Part shown: piece after piece, positions 58,201 through 64,000 of the stretch
Numbering within the stretch: the first letter of the stretch is position 1
How the letters are laid out: every line of letters begins with the position of its first letter
From: Lagopus muta
Lineage: Eukaryota > Chordata > Aves > Galliformes > Phasianidae
Length of the DNA stretch: 64,000 nucleotides
Assembly: GCF_023343835.1 (NCBI RefSeq)
Contig: NC_064447.1
Location: 2,604,001-2,668,000, forward strand
Direction of reading: 5' to 3'
Notes under the pieces: generated by a model
Seen by the model: only the letters and a program-made list of their open reading frames with translations
The model's database searches: none
What the model was told of the DNA's origin: nothing
Translations under genes and position numbers: made by a program

Positions 58201-58353
58201 GAAGAGGAGCAGCGGCGTGCCGTCATCGTGACGCCCGCACGTGCCTGCGCAGAGCCCTCCGCCTCCGACACCGCCTCCGACACGGAGGGCAACGACAGTG
58301 ACTCCATGGACCAGAGCAAAGAAGACCCTTTGGGGGAAGGAGAGCTGCCCTGA
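52216..58353 (+). CDS. TFAP4: TFAP4 (AP-4), bHLH leucine-zipper transcription factor, complete
   Basis: Binds CAGCTG E-boxes as a homodimer and is a MYC target that represses CDKN1A. Exons: 52216-52304, 55329-55494, 55685-55783, 56161-56331, 56740-56877, 57907-58065, 58159-58353, all GT-AG, 1017 nt, 338 aa, the same length as human. Start MEYFVVPAQKMPSLQHFRKS is diagnostic. Basic region about 45-61 (RRIRREIANSNERRRMQSIN), helix-loop-helix to about 101, a first zipper running on to about 120, and a second coiled coil about 145-220 rich in Leu, Gln and Glu (exons 4-5). Exon 6 is Pro/His-rich; exon 7 ends in an acidic Asp/Glu/Ser tail. Intron 1 (52305-55328) carries a minisatellite and five CACGTG boxes; intron 4 carries a CR1 fragment. 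Confidence 0.97.
52533..55100. promoter_or_regulatory. Five CACGTG E-boxes in TFAP4 intron 1
   Basis: Exact CACGTG at 52533-52538, 54038-54043, 54191-54196, 54762-54767 and 55095-55100. MYC/MAX bind this palindrome, and human TFAP4 is known to be induced by MYC through E-boxes in its first intron. The count is well above the roughly one expected by chance in 3 kb. Confidence 0.6.
53250..53865 (+). repeat. Degenerate minisatellite in TFAP4 intron 1
   Basis: A 30-60 bp unit built on CTGCCTGCGAGCTCGGGGA followed by GCCCTGGGGATGCC-like words repeats about 12-15 times with heavy divergence, from the CpG-rich 5' part of the intron into ordinary sequence. Confidence 0.75.
56410..56600 (-). mobile_element. 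CR1 LINE fragment, minus orientation, in TFAP4 intron 4
   Basis: Reads as the reverse complement of a CR1 3' end: an ACCATAGAGCCATAGG start (degenerate octamers), then GGCTGGGAGGGACC, TCTGGTTCC, CTTCCAGGAGTGGGGCACCC, and CAGTGCCTCACCACCCTGTG. About 190 bp, non-coding and well diverged. Confidence 0.85.
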
Positions 58354-59300
58354 CACCCCCTGGCCGGCAGCCGGGATGGGGAGCAGGGAGAAGGGGGGAA
58401 ACGTCAGAGAATATGCTGAAATTTTTAAAAAATACGTCGCGATTTGGGTCTCTTTTATGACCTTTTTCCAATACTGTAACGCTGGAAGCGGGCGCCGTTC
58501 AGTGCTCAGCTCCCAGCGAGCGGGGAGAAGGGGGGGCTGGGGCGGGGGGGGGGCAGCGAGGGGGGACAGAACTGGAAGCGGGGTGCAGCCGAGCGGCTTC
58601 AGGAAGGGGCTTAGGGCTGGGGGGGGGTCCGAGCTCCCCCTGGTGCCACCAAACTCCCCCCCTGCCTGCAGGAAACCCTGCAGAACCAAAGCCAGCCGGG
58701 TTTCCCTTGGGACGCTGTGGGGGGGGCGGTTGGGATTTTTGATTCCTTTTCTCGTTTTTTTTTTTCATTCTGTTTGAAAGTTTCATTTTTAAGCATGGGG
58801 GGAATAGGGGGGGCACTCTCAGTGACCGCAGCGTCGGTGCCGTGGGGGTCCTGGGCTCCATTTGCAACAGCCACCCCCCGGCGCTCCCCTTCCTGCTCCC
58901 CTCCTTCCTTTAAGCACTTAATCCGGTTTGCGGGGTTCGTCAGGTCAGAAGAGCTTTTCTGTTTCGTGATTGTGTCGCTTCTACTTTTTGTTGTGGGCAG
59001 GGGGGCCCCATTTCTGCCCTCCCCCCCCAACCTCCCCCCCGTTTGGCTGTAGGGTTTAGGCCAGTCGTGTGTAGAGCCTTGTTGGTATTTGGTAGGTTCC
59101 TCCCCAGCCACAGCTGTTTCTCTCTCGGTTTCTTTCATTTTTTTTTTTAATTTTTTTTTTTTTTTTGTATTTTTTTTTTTTACGATTTTCAGGTCTTTGT
59201 GTTCATTGAGAAGCTATTATATTTTGTTAAGAAAGTGAAAAAAAAAAAAAGAGGCTTGTGCCTTTGTAAAGAAACAAAATAAAGTTTGTACTTTGTTTTT
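58354..59300 (+). other. TFAP4 3' UTR
   Basis: From the TGA at 58351-58353 to AATAAA at 59278-59283. It contains G runs in the first half and long T runs at 59139-59181, then an A run at 59239-59250. No other gene is visible. Confidence 0.8.
59278..59283 (+). terminator. Poly(A) signal of TFAP4
   Basis: AATAAA about 925 nt after the stop, followed by a T-rich GTTTGTACTTTGTTTTTT element at 59284-59301. Confidence 0.85.
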
Positions 59301-59603
59301 TAGAAGCTCCGGCCCAGCGTTACTTCTGTGGGCTCTGGGGGTGGGTCCGGGTCCAGGGCGCACAGGGCAGCGCCTGGCTCACCTGCACCGCGCTGGGGGG
59401 GGCTGTGGGGCCGCTTCTGATGACACCTCTCGGCTGGAGGGTGGCAGGAGCGAGGATTTCTGTGCCCACCCGGTGTCCCCCAGCAGGTGGCCGATCGGGA
59501 TCGCCGTGTCTCTCCTGGGCTTTGAGGACAGTTATCCCCTCCCGTGCCTTTTGGGGGGCACCGCTGCGGCTGTGGGTCCCTCCATCTCCCACTCACGATG
59601 CCT

Positions 59604-59627
59604 GGGTTAGGATTAAGGTTATGGTTA
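59604..59627 (+). repeat. Degenerate telomere-like hexamers
   Basis: Four consecutive hexamers GGGTTA, GGATTA, AGGTTA, TGGTTA, each at most one base from the telomeric unit, in the gap between TFAP4 and SRL. Confidence 0.5.
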
Positions 59628-59957
59628 GCCTGGCAAGGACCCCACATCCCCGCTGTGCCCTCCGCTCCACACCGTTTTCCCCATCCCCACCACCCTCTGC
59701 GTTTTCAGCCTTTGCGAGCGGGCTTCCGATCCTCGGATGTCCCCGGGGCGTTGCGCAGCGGCTGCGCCCATCCTTAGGGACGGCTCCAGGCGTGGGACGG
59801 TGTGACCTCACCGGCAGCGCCGCCGTGCCAACCCCTCCCCGACATCAGCACCGCAGCGCTGCCGCTCCGTCCCCCGGCTGCCGGCCCCCGGGAGCGGAGG
59901 CAGCGGCGTGTGCGCAGGGCTGAGCCGACAGCCGGCAGCCCGGCCCCCGGCCCGGCG

Positions 59958-59965
59958 TATAAATA
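59958..59965 (+). promoter_or_regulatory. TATA box of the SRL promoter
   Basis: TATAAATA 37 bp upstream of the ATG at 60002, in GC-rich surroundings. This is the only strong TATA box placed at a gene start in the window, as expected for a tissue-restricted gene. A start 25-30 bp downstream would leave a 5' UTR under 20 nt. Confidence 0.7.
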
Positions 59966-60001
59966 CGGGCGGCGAGCGGCGGAGAGCTCCTGGCAGCCAC
60001 C

Positions 60002-60062
60002 ATGAAGCGCCTCAACCTGCTGTGCTGCTGCGTGGCCTCGCTCCTGCTCCTCGGCACGGCAG
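60002..60062 (+). CDS. SRL: SRL (sarcalumenin), first coding exon, rest outside the window
   Basis: ATG in a CACCATGA context opens a 61-nt exon encoding MKRLNLLCCCVASLLLLGTA plus one base, with a GTACCC donor. This is a signal peptide: Lys-Arg, then a Leu/Cys/Ala-rich core. Human sarcalumenin begins with a comparable signal peptide and lies next to TFAP4 in the same orientation. Sarcalumenin is a calcium-binding glycoprotein of the sarcoplasmic reticulum lumen, and the TATA box and intronic MEF2 sites fit a muscle gene. The identity rests on position and on the signal peptide only, since no mature-protein exon is in the window. Confidence 0.65.
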
Positions 60063-60065
60063 GTA

Positions 60066-60350
60066 CCCGAGGGGCTGTGGGTGCCTTATGGGGCTGTGGG
60101 TGCCCAGTTGGGGTTGTAGGTGCCTGAGAAGCTGTGAGTGTTTATGGGGCTCTGGGTGCCCAATGGGTTTGTAGGTGCTCGTTGGGGCTGTTGGTGCTTT
60201 GTGAGGCTGTGGGTGCACGAGGGATTGGGGGCTCCTATAGGGCTTCATGTGCCCGTGGAGTTCCGGGTGCCCAGCAGGGCTGGGGGTGTGCGCGGTGCTA
60301 TGAGCGCCCATGGGGCTGCGGGTGCCCAGAGGGCTGTGGGTGGCTGGTGA
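60066..60350 (+). repeat. Minisatellite at the start of SRL intron 1
   Basis: About twelve copies of a 22-26 bp unit on the theme GGGGCTGTGGGTGCCC with a short variable spacer, beginning right after the splice donor. Confidence 0.85.
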
Positions 60351-61539
60351 GCCCAGCCTGACCCCAGGTGGGTGCTCCCAGCAGGATATGCTGGCACCCC
60401 CAAAACTTGTAGGAACATGAAGAACCGAGGTGGTGTGTGATCAGGAGTGGCTGGCAGGGACATAGGTTGGGGTCCCTGCTCTGCACTCAGTGTGAGCACA
60501 GGGGCTGTGCTGCAGCCGGGGTGCTGGGGGCAGCGTCACCCATGGGTGCTGGCACAGCTCAGCGCTGCCAGGCTGCAGCCCCTGCATGAGGACTGCAGGG
60601 CTCCAGGGCACCGAGCACAGGACCTTCACCCGCCGAGGATCTGGCAGACGTTGGGGTAACCTCCAGACCCTGCTGCTCACCCGGTCCCGTGGCATCCCCT
60701 GGGGCACCGCCGTTACCCTTGTTTGCCCTTGAGTTAATTTGGGCCGGTTCGCTGCCTGGCCGAGCTCAGGCAGCCGCGCTGCCGGGGGGCAGCTAAGTAT
60801 GGAAACAGCCGTGTAAGGGGACACTGTGCTCCTGCGGCCGCCTGGCCCCCGCGGCCCCGCGGGCAGCACCCACAGCTGCTGCCTTCTTGCAGCCCCGCAC
60901 CCCCGGCCCAGTGCACTTTTAGCCTTTTAAGGGCATCTTTGATCGTTCCGGTGAATAAAAGGGGATTGGGGTGAGGGATGTGCACTGCTGGCAGCGGGGT
61001 GCCTCTGTGGATGGGGATGAGTGATGGAGGCGTCCTCTCTGGGCATGGCTGGTGGCCCTGCGAGGGTGTCTGGAGGACACGGTGACCAGCCTGGGCTCAC
61101 CCTGGTGCTGTGGGGTGCAATGGCAGCTCTGTGGGACCGGTGGTCTGATAGATGGGTTGGGCAGAGCCGGGCTCATGGATGTGCTCCCCGCTGACTGCCA
61201 GCTAACCCCGCAACCCTGGCTGCCGCTGCCATTTTGAAGGCTGTTACTTCACGCTGGTTTGGTGATGCCTGGGGCTGCTGGGGCCCTGTCACTGCTCCCA
61301 AGGGTGGGAAGGGCCCGTGGCCCACGTGGCCGGGCCTGGCAGAGCTCCCCGCCGTGGACCTTGCCCACCTCCAGCTGGGCAAGGAGCTGAGGGAAATCCT
61401 GGCACACTTGTGCCCTTCTGCAGTGAGTGCCGAGGGTGTTACGGGGCTGGCACAGAGCTCTGCCTGTGACAGCAAGCGTGGCCACCACCCCCATGCCCTG
61501 GGACTCCCCCTCCTGCCTCAGTCCAGAATGTGCCACCTT

Positions 61540-61900
61540 GGGGCAGGCTGTCACCACGTCCTTGTGGCATCTTGGGGTGATTCTCTGTCACCCAACGTGG
61601 AGCCTTGAGATGAAGCCCTCCTCAAAAGTGTTGTCTGGAAATGTCTATCTGGAAAGTGTCATCTTGTGGTGGGTTCTGCCACCCTTGAGGCGCTCCCCAT
61701 CTCTCAGGACGTAGCACCCCACCTTGTTCCCCCTGCCTGGGATGTGTCACCTCGGGGTGAGCTCCACCACCACATCCTCATGGCATCTCGGGGTGATCCC
61801 ATCACCCAGGACATGTCACTTTGACATGGGCTCTCACTTCAGGGCAGGCCCCAGCTCTCAGGATGTGACTCCTTGAGGTGAGCTCCTCCACCTGCCACGT
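61540..61900 (+). repeat. Degenerate repeat in SRL intron 1
   Basis: Words such as TCACCTCGGGGTGAGCTCC, CATCTCGGGGTGATCCCATC and CACCACATCCTCATGGC recur in loose units of about 50-70 bp. Confidence 0.45.
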
Positions 61901-62964
61901 GTCACCACCCCAATGGTGACCCCAGCTCTGCCATTCCAGGCACCCTCCATCTCCATCCCATCCAGCTGCCCCCCAGGGGCACTGGGCTTCCCCAGAGCTG
62001 TGGGGTCACTGTACTCCAGCCAAGCATCAGCACAACCATGGGCACCACTGCTGTTTGGTGCAGACACATGGAATGTGGGATGCCACAGCTCTCAGTGCTT
62101 TGTGCCACCTACATCCCTGTCACATCTCCTTGTACAGTAGAGATCCCGATCCCCACGGGTATCCTGACTCTCTTCCACATTATGGGCTGAGCAAAGCAAG
62201 GCAGATATTGGACACACTGGTGCGACGTGACTCCTGGTCCCACCAGACCCCACATCTGTGGGAGCACTCTTGGCATGCCATGCAGGTGACGTCCATCCAG
62301 GCAGGGTGGATGGACGTCAGGAAACCTCATGTCTCTGCTCACAGACCTGCATGCTGCCTGCTGCACTGTGGGGTCCCAAATCCCGACCCAGGCAGTAGGT
62401 CTGAGGGTGAGCAAACTGCTCATAGAATTGTCCCATTCTTTGCATGGCAGTGGGTGCTGGCAGCTTGGCAGGGCTCTGCTGGGCTATTTTAAGCTGCAGG
62501 GACATTTCCCTTGTAAGTGATAGCCCGAGGAAGCTGGTGTGCTCGTGTGCTAGCAGGGGCTGGTGGAGAGGCTGGGGAGTCTCCGGGTGGGCACTCTGAG
62601 CCAGGCCGGGTGCTGGCACCCACAGAAAAAAGCCCTGGTTTAGGGACCCAGCTGAATTTGGCTTGTTGTCCCACTGCTGGGGCTCGGTGCCATCTGAACA
62701 ATCCCGAAAGTTTAGGGATCATGTGGGGCAAGGCACCATCTGTCTCCAAAATCCAAGCTGCTCCTCGCTGGCTGCTCGCTTGCAGACCCCAATTTCCCAT
62801 CTCGCTTCTTCCTTCACCACTTCCCTCATCTTTGTGCCATCTGCAAGCCAGCGGTCACAGGCTCAGGTTCTCCTCCAAGGCTCCAATAGGAACCCTGGGG
62901 TGAGCACCCCAGTGGGAAGCAATCAGAAAACCACCCCACAGAAACCATTCCCCATTTTTCCTCT

Positions 62965-63063
62965 CTATATTTAGCAAGCCCCGAGCCTGGTTTTAATCGT
63001 TGAGGTTTCCTTACCCTGCTTTCTTAATCAAAATATCATGCAGCCCTACCCCACTATTTATAG
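62965..63063. promoter_or_regulatory. Two perfect MEF2 sites in SRL intron 1, candidate muscle enhancer
   Basis: CTATATTTAG at 62965-62974 and CTATTTATAG at 63054-63063 both fit YTAWWWWTAR. A TEAD-type core CATTCC lies at 62946-62951 and a TGACA word further right. The block is clearly more AT-rich than its flanks. MEF2 is a main activator of striated-muscle genes, so an SRL enhancer is a reasonable inference. Confidence 0.5.
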
Positions 63064-64000
63064 AAATCAACAGCCAATTTTCTTTTCCAGCTAAACTTGA
63101 AATCTCCTCCACAAACCAGGTCAAGTTAGCCTGACAAATCTGTTTCCTATGTCTCTGCTGTGATCCGCATAGATCAGACATCTCCTCCTGTGTGCAGGAA
63201 GCTTTCACACAGGGATTTCTCCTGCAAAACTGATGGAAAAATGCCCCAGGGCTGCAGGGAGTGCATGGAGTGGGAAACTGAGGCATGGGCAGACAGGGCA
63301 GGGATGTTGCGTGACACAGGAGGTGCCTGCAGGGGGTCTGTGGTGTGGCCGCTGTCTCCTGGGGGAATCCCAGGAGGTGTTGGGTGGTTCTGAGCCCAGC
63401 TACGTTCCTGGCCCATTGCAGGACTTTGTCAGGACCGGGCACAGATTTTAGGTTCAGTGCGGCCTCACTTGTGCTCAATGAGAGGAGAGACAGGTGAGCG
63501 GCTTCCTTGGGTCTGCTAAAAATTCCCCACAAGGAAACACGTGCGTCTTTCTTTCATAGCACCAAGACGTTCCTCTAAGTGAATGAGTGCGTTTGACCAG
63601 AACATCTCTTTGACCAGGCCTCGTTAAAATAGCGATGGCAAGAAATACTGCTTTGGCAGTTGGGACCTGGCCTTGGCTTCCTTTCAACCCGTGCAGCTCC
63701 TCGTGCCCGTGTCCCCCTGGGTAGTGCCATCGTCACTGCTGTCACTCCTACTGCCACCAGGATGGGCACGGCTCCCGGATCAGATGTGCACCCCGGGGTG
63801 TGGGATCCCCCTGAGCCCCACTGGCAATGCAGGGGGAGAGCCACTCTAGTGGGAGATGGTGGCTGTCACCTCTCTGGCTATTGGTACCCATTTTGGAGCT
63901 TTCCCTTGGGTTGGGTTCGCACGCCTTGAGGAGCAGAAGAGAAACCAGGCTGCCTTGGTTAACGCTGGCTTTTCCTCTTGGTTAATGTTGGCTTTTCGCT

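Larger units (their letters stand above)
60063..64000 (+). other. Intron 1 of SRL, to the right edge
   Basis: No further exon is recognisable. It contains a minisatellite at 60066-60350, a looser repeat at 61540-61900 and an AT-rich block with MEF2 sites at 62940-63130. The rest shows nothing specific. Confidence 0.55.

Noticed and set aside
1-64000. Prokaryotic-type defence, toxin or mobile gene system
   Set aside because: Every supported coding region is a conserved vertebrate gene with introns; no foreign cassette, integrase, viral gene or horizontally acquired block was found.

Overview
This is vertebrate nuclear DNA, almost certainly from a bird and probably a galliform. It has compact GT-AG introns, dense CpG islands, many poly-C/poly-G runs, and two truncated CR1 LINE fragments with the CR1-type octamer tail or its reverse complement. 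There is no prokaryotic operon, CRISPR array or transposase. The order DNAJA3 - CORO7 (VASN nested inside) - PAM16 - GLIS2 - TFAP4 - SRL matches human 16p13.3 as I recall it, read in the opposite orientation. Gene names rest on exon-by-exon comparison with remembered family sequences, with splice sites and codon phase checked by hand.

Layout. 1-6,553 (-): DNAJA3, mitochondrial Hsp40, 5' two thirds only; its last exons lie left of the window. 6,554-7,352: shared CpG-island promoter of DNAJA3 (-) and CORO7 (+). 7,353-42,125 (+): CORO7, 28 exons, 923 aa. VASN, a TGF-beta-binding membrane protein, lies antisense inside CORO7 intron 9 (28,459-30,522, with promoter and 5' exon near 35.3 kb). 42,452-44,091 (+): PAM16, 126 aa, 326 bp after the CORO7 stop. 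46,043-48,034 (-): GLIS2, a Kruppel-like zinc-finger repressor, tail-to-tail with PAM16. 50.1-51.87 kb: a long GGGAT-type tandem repeat. 52,216-58,353 (+): TFAP4, a bHLH-zipper factor, 338 aa. 60,002 onward (+): first coding exon of a secretory protein that by position is SRL (sarcalumenin), followed by intron to the right edge.

How the genes relate. DNAJA3 and PAM16 both act on mitochondrial Hsp70, and both have perfect NRF1-type sites just upstream of their start codons. CORO7 and PAM16 are close enough, and in matching splice phase, for a read-through fusion like the one known in human. TFAP4 intron 1 carries five CACGTG E-boxes, in line with the known MYC control of this gene. The SRL intron holds two perfect MEF2 decamers, as expected for a muscle gene.

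Most notable: two +1 frame breaks in GLIS2 (probably sequence errors), a GC donor in DNAJA3 intron 2, a perfect-Kozak ATG at an alternative VASN donor, paired CREs between GLIS2 and TFAP4, and the E-box and MEF2 clusters. I found no convincing undescribed protein system; the novelty here is regulatory and structural.
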